From: Haloglomus irregulare
GTDB lineage: Archaea > Halobacteriota > Halobacteria > Halobacteriales > Haloarculaceae
Direction of reading: 5' to 3'
Assembly (NCBI RefSeq): GCF_007421925.1
Contig: NZ_QMDX01000008.1
Coordinates: 93,945-157,944 of the forward strand
DNA length: 64,000 nucleotides
Shown: positions 1 to 8,616 of the stretch, one piece after another
Numbering within the stretch: the first letter of the stretch is position 1
Layout: every line of letters begins with the position of its first letter
Program-made: the position numbers and the translations under genes
Notes under the pieces: model-generated
What the model was told of the DNA's origin: nothing
The model's input: the letters and a program-made list of their open reading frames with translations, nothing else
The model's database searches: none

Positions 1-162
1 TGACCTGGGACAGCAGCATACCCCAGGAAGCACGGGCCCTCGTATCCCTCTTTGGGCGTCGGAGCGCCGGTGACCGGCCACGGCACGGAACCGTCAGCGC
101 CCGGTCCCCGGAGCACCGCTGGCGGGATGCCACGTTCCACGGGATGCCCGACGGTCCCGTCG
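1..162. other. Left-edge sequence without a supportable gene
   Basis: I see no coding region here. A minus-strand ATG at position 19 would run off the left edge after six codons and cannot be judged. The rest is the downstream flank of the leftward glutamine amidotransferase gene. Confidence 0.4.
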
Positions 163-876
163 TCAGTCGGCCGCCGTCCGCTCGGCCCGCACCGCGCGGA
201 CGAACTCGAGGAAGTTGTCGAACAGCGTCCGGGCCTCGCAGGCCGCCTCGTAGTTCTCGACCGTGATGCCGTCCAGCACGCGCTCGATGCGCTCGTCGGG
301 GAGCTGGTCGTCCTTGCCGCGCGTGACCTCGGCTGCGGTTTCCATGTCGTACTCGGGGTGGAACTGCACGGCGAAGGCCCGGTTCTTGCGGAAGCCGTGG
401 ATGCCGTAGTCGTTGCGAGCGAAGACCGTCGCCCCCGGCGGCGCGTCGACGACACGGTCCGAGTGGGTGGTGAAGACGGTGAACTCGTCGTCGATTCCGT
501 CGAGCAGCCGGGTCTCGCCGTCCTGCTCGACGGTGCGATAGCCGATCTCGTACTCGTCCATGGGCTCGACGCGGCCGCCGAGCACGTCGGCCAGGAGTTG
601 GTGGCCGTAACAGACCCCGAGCGCGGGCAGCCCGGCCTCGACGGCCCCCCGAACCCAGGTCTTCAGCTGCCCGATCCACTCGCGGTCCCAGTAGACCGAG
701 GCCCGCGACCCGGTGACGACGACGCCGTCGAACCGGAACCCCTCGGGGAGTTCACCCTCCGGACAGTGGAACTCGACGACGTCGGCGTCCAGTTCCCGCC
801 GGAAGTTGCGGCTGGTGGCTTGTGGCTCGTGGGCCGCGTTCAGCAGAGCGACGCGCGTCACGTCCGTACCTACCAC
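163..876 (-). CDS. Class I glutamine amidotransferase domain protein (GMP synthase-like)
   Basis: This 237-residue protein is a stand-alone class I (triad) glutamine amidotransferase, the fold that releases ammonia from glutamine. The nucleophile elbow GVCYGHQ places the catalytic Cys near residue 89, and FHPEYD near 172-177 supplies the His and Glu of the triad. No synthetase domain is attached, so the ammonia acceptor or partner is unknown; family members annotated as GMP synthase-like include gamma-glutamyl hydrolases. The start used is GTG at 876, and a second in-frame GTG at 861 (beginning MTRVALLN) is equally plausible. The next gene upstream on the same strand is a glutamate-cysteine-ligase-family enzyme, so both act on glutamate or glutamine compounds, but the 109-nt gap argues against tight coupling. 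Confidence 0.88.
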   Translation of the reverse strand: MVGTDVTRVALLNAAHEPQATSRNFRRELDADVVEFHCPEGELPEGFRFDGVVVTGSRASVYWDREWIGQLKTWVRGAVEAGLPALGVCYGHQLLADVLGGRVEPMDEYEIGYRTVEQDGETRLLDGIDDEFTVFTTHSDRVVDAPPGATVFARNDYGIHGFRKNRAFAVQFHPEYDMETAAEVTRGKDDQLPDERIERVLDGITVENYEAACEARTLFDNFLEFVRAVRAERTAAD

Positions 877-985
877 CGTGAGCCGGGAGTCCGACGGGCT
901 CGCGTCAATCCTTGCCGCAGGTGCCGGCGGAAGCGACCGCTCACGGTGTATATCACCCGTGAACCTGACGGATAGTCAGCGCGGG

Positions 986-2116
986 TCATCGGTCGAGGGT
1001 CGTCCAGCCGGCCTCCCGGACGGCGTGGTCGAGCCGGTCGGCGTACTCCAACCGGAGCTGCCGGGCCGCCGCCGGCGAGACCGGTGCCCGTCCCTCGAGT
1101 TCGTGCGCGATGGGGTCGTAGGCCGACACGTCGAACCCCATCCGGTCGAGATACGACCGGACGGCGTCCGACCCCAGGCCCTCCGAGACGGCAGCGTCGA
1201 CACGCTTGATGACGGCGCCGAACTCCGGGAGCACGACCTCCTCGTCGTCGATGCTGCCGCGATGGCCATCGATGCGGCAGTCGCCGTCCCGGATGGTCCG
1301 CGTCACCGTCGCCAGCCGGTCGGCGAGGCGCAGTACCTGCTCCGGAAGGGCGGCGTCCGGCGAGCGCCACTCCACGGTGCCGAACGCCCCGCGGAGCTGG
1401 ACGGGGGTCCAGACGGCGCTCTCCGCGTCGAACTGCGACTCGAACACCGCGCGGTCGACGTCCGCCTCAAGCGCCGCCGTCGCGAACTCCTCGTACCGGC
1501 GCTCCAGCCTGCGGGTCCACTCCCCGGCATCGTCGACGTACGGCCACAGTCGCCCCTGATGTGGCATGTCCCCGTAAGCCATCCGACGGTAGAGCTCGGA
1601 CCGCGCCCCGGCGGCGAGGTGCTCCCCCTCGAAGTACGGTGCCGAGTTGACCAGCGCCAGTGCCGGGTCCAGCGCCACGAACGTGTTCAGTTGGTCGACC
1701 GCATGGCCCGGCTGCTGCTCGACGTGGATGTGGGTGCCGGCGCAGTGGCGGACGTACCGGAACGCCTCGCCGACGACCTCGTTCTGGATGCGGGTCCGCT
1801 GGCCGCGCAGCTCCGAGATCTCGTCGGCGTGCAACGGTGTCGCCAGGGGCACCAGCCCCAGACCGAGTTCGTCCGCGCGCCGGAGGACGGAGCCGAGTCG
1901 CCCCAGTAGCTCCCGGCGCAGTTCCGCCGTCGTCTCGCAGGGTGTCGTCTTCACCTCCAGTAGCGGCTCGACGAACTCCCGCTCGACGCCCGCGGAGGCC
2001 CCGACCAGCTCCCCGGGCTCGGTCAGGTGGCCCGACTCGTCCACGACCCAGTACTCCACCTCGACGCTCCGGCGTATCGGCTCCCCTCCTGTCTCCCCAT
2101 CGGTGGTCCCGCTCAT
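986..2116 (-). CDS. Glutamate-cysteine ligase family protein (GCS2 type)
   Basis: This 376-residue protein belongs to the GCS2 carboxylate-amine ligase family, which condenses glutamate with an amine such as cysteine using ATP. Visible signatures are an acidic VEVEYWVV segment near residues 18-25, the GTHIHVEQ metal/substrate motif at 127-134, and a TVEWRSPD strand near 250. Haloarchaea accumulate gamma-glutamylcysteine as their main thiol, so a GshA-like role is plausible. GCS2 also contains YbdK-type enzymes with other amine substrates, so the substrate is not proven by sequence. The ATG at 2116 is the natural start because the family signature begins within 20 residues. The gene is divergent from an RDD protein across a 164-nt intergenic region. 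Confidence 0.85.
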   Translation of the reverse strand: MSGTTDGETGGEPIRRSVEVEYWVVDESGHLTEPGELVGASAGVEREFVEPLLEVKTTPCETTAELRRELLGRLGSVLRRADELGLGLVPLATPLHADEISELRGQRTRIQNEVVGEAFRYVRHCAGTHIHVEQQPGHAVDQLNTFVALDPALALVNSAPYFEGEHLAAGARSELYRRMAYGDMPHQGRLWPYVDDAGEWTRRLERRYEEFATAALEADVDRAVFESQFDAESAVWTPVQLRGAFGTVEWRSPDAALPEQVLRLADRLATVTRTIRDGDCRIDGHRGSIDDEEVVLPEFGAVIKRVDAAVSEGLGSDAVRSYLDRMGFDVSAYDPIAHELEGRAPVSPAAARQLRLEYADRLDHAVREAGWTTLDR

Positions 2117-2280
2117 GACATCATCCCCGCGTCGGCCGTCGTCGTGAGCCTCCCTGGCATACCCGTACGCCCACCACGTCCATCGGCCGTGTAAAGGTTT
2201 CTGACGGAAGCAACGCTCAGTAGCGTCTCAGCGACTGAATGGGTGGCTAATCCGGATACTATTAGCCGTATCGAAGCCAG

Positions 2281-2802
2281 ATGTCGGGTCGAACCGACTA
2301 TACGGGGTCCACGATTGCCGGGGGTGTGGTGACCACTGCCGCAGGAGTCTCGGTCCCGGCGCCCCTCATCCGGCACGTGTCGCCCGCCCCCGCACCGCTC
2401 CCGCGCCGGACCGTCGCCTTCCTGTTCGACCAGGCCGTCGTGACCGCGCTGGTCGTCGGGCCGGCGCTGGCCGCCGGCGTGATGCCGGCGGCAGTCGTCT
2501 CGCCGGGGCGGACCCGGGCGCTGCTGTTCGTGGCTGCGATGGGCGTCGCCTTCGGCTACCACTTCCTGCTGGAGTGGCGCACCGGTCGGACGCTCGGCAA
2601 GCGACTGCTTGGCCTCCGCGTCGTCGCCGCCGACGGCTCGCCGCTGGGGGCCTGGGGCTCGTTCGTGCGGAACGCGCTCCGGCTCGTCGACGGCCTGGGC
2701 TACTGGACAGTCGCGGTCGCGGTCATCGGCTACCGTGGCGACGGGAAACGTCTGGGGGACGCCCTGGGGCGGACGCTAGTGGTGGCGGCCCCCCCGGACT
2801 GA
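2281..2802 (+). CDS. RDD family membrane protein
   Basis: This 173-residue integral membrane protein carries the RDD domain. A first helix follows LPRRTVAFLFDQ, a second lies around residues 80-95, then comes the typical RTGRTLGKRLLGLRVV stretch and the VRNALRLVDGLGYW segment before the last helix. The arginine and two aspartates that name the family are present. RDD proteins are small membrane proteins of mostly unknown role; some have been linked to ion exchange. A TATA-like element (atactatt, about 2254-2261) lies 20-27 nt upstream of the ATG, which fits a leaderless transcript. The first 40 residues are not RDD-like, so a shorter start is possible. Confidence 0.83.
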   Translation: MSGRTDYTGSTIAGGVVTTAAGVSVPAPLIRHVSPAPAPLPRRTVAFLFDQAVVTALVVGPALAAGVMPAAVVSPGRTRALLFVAAMGVAFGYHFLLEWRTGRTLGKRLLGLRVVAADGSPLGAWGSFVRNALRLVDGLGYWTVAVAVIGYRGDGKRLGDALGRTLVVAAPPD

Positions 2803-2900
2803 CCGATGCGACCGATGGCAGCACCCGCCAGCCCGCGGTCGGGTGTCCACAATACATAAACGGGCACTGCAAGAGAGATAGGGTATGGAGGGGGCGTGAC

Positions 2901-4988
2901 GTGACGTCGAGCGGTCGCCGACCCGTACGAGCCCTACTGGCGGTCGCGGCCGCCTGCGCACTGGTGCTGTCGGCGGCGGTGCTCCCGCTGTTCGGCGCCG
3001 CCGCGCCGGCGGACGACGTGGCCCGCGAGGTCGGCGCCCTGGCCGGCTCCGAACGAGCGAACGCCACGACCGGGCAGGGTAGCGCGGGGCCCGCCGGGAG
3101 CGGCGGACGCGGCGGTGATGCTGCTGGCGGTGGCGGACTCGGGGACTTCGGGCTCGACCAGTCGGGGCTGTTGAGCGGTGACGGCCCGTCGTCGCTGTTC
3201 GAGAGCCTCGCCGGCGGGGGCTCGGGTGGCAGCGGTGGGTCCGGTGCCGGCTCGGGCGGTGGTGGCGGAAGCGGCGGGTCCGGTGCCGCCGGCTCCGGCG
3301 GTGCGGTCGAATCGGGGGATAGCGGTGGTGGTGACGGCGGCGGGTTCGTCGAGGCGTTCGCGCGGCTGTTCGGCGGCGAGTCCGGCGAGCAGGCAGGTGG
3401 AAGCGACGGGAGCACCGGTGGCGAGGCCGGTGACGGGACCGACACGCCCAGCAGCCTCGTCGAGGCGATCGAACGCTCTGGCGGGCAATGCCTGGACTCG
3501 GACCCGTACGTGGTCTGCTTCCCGAACGACCCGGTTCCCGGCGGGGAGACGCGCGTCCTCGTCGTTCGCGACGGCGAGCCAGTCCCGGACGTCACGGTGA
3601 CGTTCAACGGCGAGGCGGTCGGGCGGACTGACGGGGACGGGTTCGTCACCGCACGCGTCCCGTTCGTCCGCCAGCTCTCGGTCGGGGTCCGGACGCCGGC
3701 GAACGCTGTCGCCGTGCCGGGGAGCCAGTCGCTATCCGACCGGCACTACTCCCTCTCCCGGCCCGACAACGGAACGGTCAGCGTCCCGATCGACGGCGAG
3801 CTCGAACTCCGCCTCGCGGGCGACCCGGGCCCGGGCGAGACAACGACGGTACGGGTCGTGTTCGACGACACGCCGGTCCCGAACGCGACTGTCATCGTCG
3901 GCGGCGAGCGCGTCGGCGAGACCGATATCAGCGGCCAGCTCTCGGCGGTGCTCCCGGTGGCGGAGTCGATGACGGTGCGCGCCGAGCGCGGCGAGTTCGC
4001 GGCCGAGCGGTCGGTGACGCTCGCCGACATCGAGGTGTCGCTGCGCTCGGAGGTGCTTCCGGTCGGGCTCCCGGGCCGGTCCGCGACGCTCGACGTGATC
4101 GACGGCGGGTCGCCGGTGGCGAACGCGACGGTCGCGGTCGACGGCTCGGAGGCCGGCCGCACCGGGACCGACGGGACGCTGACGACGACGCTCCCGCTCG
4201 CCCCGACGGTCGACGTGACCGTCACCACCGCGGCCGGGCTGACGGTCACGCGGTCGCAGGCCGTCTTCGTGACCCCGCTGGCCGTGCTCCTCGGGCTACT
4301 CGCGCTGGCGGGTGGTCTCGGCTATCTGTACCGGGAGTCCGGGGTGTCCGGGCGCAGCCTGCCCGAGGAGCTTCGGGCGACGCTGTCGGACCTGGCGGCG
4401 GACCTGCTGTCGGGGCTCGTCGGCTTCGCCTCCGGCGCGGAGGGGACGCTCGCGGCGCTCCGCGAGCAGGTCCGGGCGACCGTCGCCGCCATCTCGGCGC
4501 CGGATGTCGACCTCGGGGCCTACGCCCGGGAGCGGCTGATCGCGCTCCGGGCCGCCCTGCTGGGGCTCCTCGCGGTCCCCGGCGAGCGGGTCCGATCGCT
4601 CCGCGAGCGCGTCACCGGGAGCAGCGACGAGGCCACGACGGCCGACGCCCCGGCGGCCGGATCGCGGTCGCTCGACTCACGGGAACGGGTCGAACGGGCC
4701 TGGGCGCGGTTCGTCGACCGACTCGGCGTCCGCCGGACACGGACGACGACGCCCGGCGAGGTCGCAGGGCGCGGGCTGGACGAGGGGTTCCCGGCGGAGC
4801 CGGTCCGGCAGTTGACGGATGCCTTCCGGGCCGTCGAGTACAGTGACGCGGACCCCGCCGACCACGCCGACCACGCCGAGCAGGCGGCGACCGAACTCGA
4901 CATCGACCCGGCGGCCGCGGCGGATGCTGGCCCGGACGAGCCGGCCGGCGAGCCCGACGCGGACGGCGAGGGGGATGCCCACCGATGA
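2901..4988 (+). CDS. Membrane-anchored surface protein with Ig-like repeats and C-terminal DUF4129 domain
   Basis: This protein is about 695 residues. The GTG at 2901 is chosen because a GGAGG Shine-Dalgarno element (2887-2891) precedes it at good spacing and a hydrophobic signal/anchor (LLAVAAACALVLSAAVLP) follows immediately; longer readings would overlap the RDD gene. Next come a Gly/Ser-rich linker (about residues 100-150), a short segment with two cysteines (about 195-212), and three Ig-like or carboxypeptidase-regulatory-like repeats near 213-255, 310-353 and 389-432. A transmembrane helix follows near 454-479, and the cytoplasmic tail ends in a DUF4129-like region (about 592-647; ERAWARFVDRL, TTPGEVAGRG, VRQLTDAFRAVEYS). 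It is the first of four coupled genes, so it probably works with the DUF58 protein and MoxR ATPase in envelope biogenesis. That role is inference. Confidence 0.78.
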   Translation: MTSSGRRPVRALLAVAAACALVLSAAVLPLFGAAAPADDVAREVGALAGSERANATTGQGSAGPAGSGGRGGDAAGGGGLGDFGLDQSGLLSGDGPSSLFESLAGGGSGGSGGSGAGSGGGGGSGGSGAAGSGGAVESGDSGGGDGGGFVEAFARLFGGESGEQAGGSDGSTGGEAGDGTDTPSSLVEAIERSGGQCLDSDPYVVCFPNDPVPGGETRVLVVRDGEPVPDVTVTFNGEAVGRTDGDGFVTARVPFVRQLSVGVRTPANAVAVPGSQSLSDRHYSLSRPDNGTVSVPIDGELELRLAGDPGPGETTTVRVVFDDTPVPNATVIVGGERVGETDISGQLSAVLPVAESMTVRAERGEFAAERSVTLADIEVSLRSEVLPVGLPGRSATLDVIDGGSPVANATVAVDGSEAGRTGTDGTLTTTLPLAPTVDVTVTTAAGLTVTRSQAVFVTPLAVLLGLLALAGGLGYLYRESGVSGRSLPEELRATLSDLAADLLSGLVGFASGAEGTLAALREQVRATVAAISAPDVDLGAYARERLIALRAALLGLLAVPGERVRSLRERVTGSSDEATTADAPAAGSRSLDSRERVERAWARFVDRLGVRRTRTTTPGEVAGRGLDEGFPAEPVRQLTDAFRAVEYSDADPADHADHAEQAATELDIDPAAAADAGPDEPAGEPDADGEGDAHR
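3199..3350 (+). repeat. Gly/Ser-rich low-complexity coding tract
   Basis: An irregular GGS/SGG-coding tract lies inside the DUF4129 surface-protein gene. It encodes a flexible extracellular spacer between the membrane anchor and the Ig-like repeats. The units are imperfect and short, so it is low complexity and not a structured tandem array. Confidence 0.7.
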
Positions 4989-5689
4989 GCGCGGGCGACG
5001 ACCTCGGTGGGGCAGGGAGGGTGGTGGCCGTCGTCGCCATGCTGGCGCTCGCGCTCGCCGTCGTCGTCGCTCTGGCGCCGGGGTCGGTCCCGCTGCCGCC
5101 GGTCGTCCTGGAGCTGCTGCGCGCGCTGCCGCCGGCCGTGGTGCTGTCCCTGCTCGTCGGCGTCGCCCTCGTGCTGCTGTTCCTCCGGTCGCGAGCGTCG
5201 CGGTCGACGACCATCGAGCCGCTGCTCCCGCGGTCGGAACCGACGGGGTGTGCGCCGCGGTTCGGCGGCCGCTTCGACGGGGACCTGGCCGCGGCCACAG
5301 ACCTCGAGGCGACGCGCGAGCGCCGGCTCGACGAGCGTGAGGACGTCGAGGAGACGGTCCGGACGGCCGCCGTCGACGCGTACGCCATCGAGCACGGCGT
5401 CGACCACGAGACGGCGCGCGAGGCGGTCGAGACCGGCGCATGGACCGACGACCTCCGGGCGAGTGCGCTCGTCGGCGGCCCCGAGGCCCCGACGCCGTCG
5501 TGGGGCCAGTGGCTGTTCGACCTGCTGCGGGGCGAGAGTGCCTACCACCGTCGCGTCCGGCACGCGCTGGCCGAGACGGAACGACTGCTCGCCGACGAGC
5601 GTAACGGCGAGACGGAGGCCTCGGACGCGGGTGTCGACGGGGAGTCACCACCCACAGAGGGGGGGACCGACGGAGGTGCGGCGATATGA
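4985..5689 (+). CDS. Two-helix membrane protein of the MoxR/DUF58 cluster
   Basis: This 234-residue protein has two N-terminal transmembrane helices (about residues 12-32 and 38-60) and a charged cytoplasmic domain. The ATG overlaps the stop of the preceding DUF4129 gene in an ATGA, and its own stop overlaps the DUF58 start in the same way, so translation of the three is coupled. The soluble part holds a helical segment, AAVDAYAIEHGVDHETAREA, and a conserved-looking SWGQWLFDLLRGESAYHRRV block. I recall a haloarchaeal family of this kind in the same gene context (possibly DUF7269) but cannot confirm the number. It is probably an accessory subunit of the DUF58/DUF4129 assembly. Confidence 0.75.
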   Translation: MSAGDDLGGAGRVVAVVAMLALALAVVVALAPGSVPLPPVVLELLRALPPAVVLSLLVGVALVLLFLRSRASRSTTIEPLLPRSEPTGCAPRFGGRFDGDLAAATDLEATRERRLDEREDVEETVRTAAVDAYAIEHGVDHETAREAVETGAWTDDLRASALVGGPEAPTPSWGQWLFDLLRGESAYHRRVRHALAETERLLADERNGETEASDAGVDGESPPTEGGTDGGAAI

Positions 5690-7032
5690 GCGCCGACCGG
5701 CTGCGACCCGGGCTGCTGGCCGCGCTCGGTGCCGGCGTGCTCGGGCTGGCCACCGGGGAGTCGACGTTCATGATCCTCGCGCTGGTGCCGCTGGCGTACG
5801 GCGTGTTCGGCTATCTCAGCGGCGCCCCGGAGCCATCGCTGCGCGTTGAGCGTTCGGTGAGCGACACCGAGCCCCGACCCGGCGACGACGTGACCGTCAC
5901 GCTGGCCGTCGAGAACACCGGCGACCGGCCGCTGGCCGACCTCCGGGTCGCCGACGACCCTCCCAACGGCGTCCCGGTCGACGGCCCGACCCAGTTGGCG
6001 ACCGCGCTCCGGTCGGGGGAGACGGCCACGCTCTCGTACGACTGCAGCCTCCCGCGGGGGACCTTCGAGTTCGGCACGCCGGTCGCCCGAACCCGGACCC
6101 TGGCCGGCGCCGTCGCCACGGAGACCGAGGTCGCGGCGGCGGGGGCCGACGCGGTGACCTGCCAGACGCTGCTCGACGCTGTCCCGCTGCAGGACCATAC
6201 CATCCAGTACGTCGGGCGGACGCCCACTGATTCGGGCGGCAGCGGTGTCGAGTTCTACGCGACCCGTGACTACCAGCCCGGCGACCCCGTCGGCCGCATC
6301 GACTGGCGCCGCTACGCCCGGACCGGCGAGCTGACGACCGTCGACCTCCGCGAGGAGCGGGCCATGACCGTCGTCTTCCTCGTCGATGACCGGCCCGACG
6401 CCCAGCGGACAGTCCCCGGCTACGGCCCCGACTCGTTGGACCTCTCGGTCTACGCGGTCTCCCGAGCGCTGCCGACGCTGCTCGACGAGAACCACCGCGT
6501 CGGGGTGAGCGTCCTCTCGAACCTGGGCGAGGGCGCTGGGGGCTACGTCGCTCCGGGCGGCGGCGGGGCGGTCCGGACCGCCAGCGAGACCGCGCTGGAG
6601 AACGCCGGCGAGGAGTCGGCCGATAGCCCCGACCGGACCGCCGCGCCCGACGGCGGGACCGACGCCGACACCGGGAACGGCTCGAGCCGCCCGGGCGAGG
6701 CGGTCGGCCAGCAGGTCGGTCGGCGGTTGGCCGAGCGGCTCCCGCCGCGGACGCAGGTGGTCTGCTGCACGCCCCTGAGCGACGACCTGGTGACGGGACT
6801 GTCGGACGCGCTGGTCCATCGCGGCCACGCCCTGACCGTGTTGTCGCCGGCGATACGGACCGCTGTCGAGGGCGGCGACCCGTCGCTCGGCCGACGGCTC
6901 GCGACGGTCCGGCGCGAGACGCGTCGGCGCCGCCTCGTCCGACGGGAGGTGCCCGTGGTCGACTGGTCGCTGGACGCGCCGCTGGCGCTGGCCCTGGCCG
7001 ACGTGTTCGGCTCGTGGGGGCGGTCGTTATGA
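5686..7032 (+). CDS. DUF58 domain protein (MoxR-associated, vWA-like)
   Basis: This 448-residue protein has two N-terminal membrane helices (about residues 6-42), a periplasm-facing Ig-like segment with VTVTLAVENTGDRPLADLRV near residues 65-85, and a DUF58 core. The family signature YATRDYQPGDPVGRIDWRRY sits near 190-209 and is followed by the vWA-like metal-site strand VFLVDDRPDA. DUF58 proteins almost always pair with MoxR AAA ATPases and are proposed to assemble or activate membrane or secreted complexes. Both neighbours overlap this gene by ATGA junctions. The middle loop near residues 310-350 is low-complexity and acidic, as is usual for halophile insertions. Confidence 0.88.
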   Translation: MSADRLRPGLLAALGAGVLGLATGESTFMILALVPLAYGVFGYLSGAPEPSLRVERSVSDTEPRPGDDVTVTLAVENTGDRPLADLRVADDPPNGVPVDGPTQLATALRSGETATLSYDCSLPRGTFEFGTPVARTRTLAGAVATETEVAAAGADAVTCQTLLDAVPLQDHTIQYVGRTPTDSGGSGVEFYATRDYQPGDPVGRIDWRRYARTGELTTVDLREERAMTVVFLVDDRPDAQRTVPGYGPDSLDLSVYAVSRALPTLLDENHRVGVSVLSNLGEGAGGYVAPGGGGAVRTASETALENAGEESADSPDRTAAPDGGTDADTGNGSSRPGEAVGQQVGRRLAERLPPRTQVVCCTPLSDDLVTGLSDALVHRGHALTVLSPAIRTAVEGGDPSLGRRLATVRRETRRRRLVRREVPVVDWSLDAPLALALADVFGSWGRSL

Positions 7033-8615
7033 CCTCGCCGCTCGCTGAGACGGAGCCCCCGTCGCGCCGGGAGCGGCTCCGCGAACGGCTCGTCGGTGCG
7101 CGCCGACGGCTCTGGCGCGTCCAGGGCACCTCGGCCGCCAGCGGCGCGGTCGCGCTGCTGGCGTCGCTGCTCGTCGGACGGCTCGTGCTGGGGCTCGGCG
7201 CGACCGTGCAGGCGCTGCTCGCCGGGGTCATCCTGGCGACCGCCGTCTACACCCTCGCGAGCGAGCGGCCGCCAGTCCAGGCGTTCGGCGCCGGCCTGCT
7301 GGTGCCGGGTGGGCTGCTCGTCGTCGCGGGCGCCGGGCTGCCGGCGAGCGTCGCGCTCGACAGCGTCGGCGGCGGGCTCGCCGCGCTCGTGACCGTGCTC
7401 GCCATCGGAACTGCCGGCTTCGTCGCGGCGCTCTCGGGGTCGACTGTCCCCGAGGAGGGGGAGTTGAGCGCGGCTACCTCGCGGGCCGCGAGCGCCTCCG
7501 TCGGGCCAGCCGTCCTGCTGGGGCTGCTCGTCCTCCCGGACCTCGGCCTGGCCCGGGCCGTGTTCGGCCTCGTCGCGGGCGCGTTCGGCACCGCGGTCGG
7601 CCACCTACTCGCCTCGCCGCCGGACCTCGCACCGGTCGTCTTCCCGGTCCTGCTGCTGGTGACCACGTTGCTCGTCGGGCGGGCGCTGCGGACGATTCCC
7701 GCCGACACGCTGGTCGCCCCGGAGCGCCGGGCGGCCGTCGTGACGCGACTCGCGGCCGCCGAGCGCGGGACGAGGTCGGTCGCGATACTCGCCCTCCTCC
7801 TCGCGGTCGGGCTCCCCGCCGTGGCACTCGCGGGAGACGGCCCGACGCTCGACGGCCTCCGCTCGACACTGCCGGCTGCCATCACCGGCCCTGTCGTCGG
7901 CACCGTCGCTGCGCCGGCACTCCGCTACCTGCTGGTGGCCCTCGCGGCCGCGGCGTTGGGCGTCACGGCGGTCTACCGGCTGTTCCGGATGGCCAGCCGC
8001 GCCAGCCCGCAGTCGCTCGCCCGGCGGGTGGCGCCACCACTCGGCGGACTGCTCGCCGCCGCGGCCGTGGCCGGACTCCTGACGGCCAGCGGCGTCGCGG
8101 ACACATTCCGCGGGCGGCTCCTCGAGCTCGTGGGGGCGGGGCTGGCCGAGTCGTTCGCCGCGTTCGGCCCCTTCGCGCTCGGCGTCGTCGTCGCCGGACT
8201 CGGCCTGTTCGCCGCGTCGGCTGCGCTCCGACTGCTCGGCGGGGTCGTCATCATAACCGGGCTGAAACGCGTGTTCGGGCCGTCGCTGGCCGGATTCGCG
8301 ACGTTCGCGCTCGCGGCCGTCGCGCTGCTGGTCGGGGCCGGGGCGCTCGCCTTCGCCGTCGCGGCGCTCGCGGTCCTCGCCTGGGACCTCGGCGAGTACG
8401 GCCGCGGGCTGACCGAGGAGCTGGTTCCCGACGCTCGGACGACCCGGGCGGAGGTGACCCACGCGAGCGGCAGCCTCGCGGTCGGCGTGCTGGCCGTCGG
8501 GGTTGCCCTCGGCGCGGGGTCACTACTGACCGGGGCCGTCGCCGTCCCCGGCGTCACGGGGCTGATGGCGCTGGTGCTGGCGACGGGCGCAGCCCTCCTC
8601 CTGTTCAGCCTCTGA
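7029..8615 (+). CDS. Polytopic membrane protein of the MoxR/DUF58 cluster
   Basis: This 528-residue protein has about 12 predicted hydrophobic helices and few charged loops. The ATG at 7029 is chosen because it overlaps the DUF58 stop as ATGA, as at the other junctions of this operon; an upstream ATG at 7014 is less likely. No catalytic motif is evident. It resembles a haloarchaeal family seen beside DUF58 genes (possibly DUF7519, from memory). It may be the membrane scaffold or transporter-like partner of the DUF58/DUF4129 proteins. It ends only 1 nt before the stop of the convergent MoxR gene. Confidence 0.76.
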   Translation: MTSPLAETEPPSRRERLRERLVGARRRLWRVQGTSAASGAVALLASLLVGRLVLGLGATVQALLAGVILATAVYTLASERPPVQAFGAGLLVPGGLLVVAGAGLPASVALDSVGGGLAALVTVLAIGTAGFVAALSGSTVPEEGELSAATSRAASASVGPAVLLGLLVLPDLGLARAVFGLVAGAFGTAVGHLLASPPDLAPVVFPVLLLVTTLLVGRALRTIPADTLVAPERRAAVVTRLAAAERGTRSVAILALLLAVGLPAVALAGDGPTLDGLRSTLPAAITGPVVGTVAAPALRYLLVALAAAALGVTAVYRLFRMASRASPQSLARRVAPPLGGLLAAAAVAGLLTASGVADTFRGRLLELVGAGLAESFAAFGPFALGVVVAGLGLFAASAALRLLGGVVIITGLKRVFGPSLAGFATFALAAVALLVGAGALAFAVAALAVLAWDLGEYGRGLTEELVPDARTTRAEVTHASGSLAVGVLAVGVALGAGSLLTGAVAVPGVTGLMALVLATGAALLLFSL

Positions 8616-8616
8616 G

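Noticed and set aside
2574..2900. Upstream extension of the DUF4129 surface-protein frame
   Set aside because: It overlaps the RDD gene, is Arg-rich, and is separated from the real protein by a GTG start with a good Shine-Dalgarno element.
3199..3350. Possible variable-number tandem repeat or CRISPR-like array
   Set aside because: The repeats are irregular Gly/Ser codons in frame, without constant spacers.
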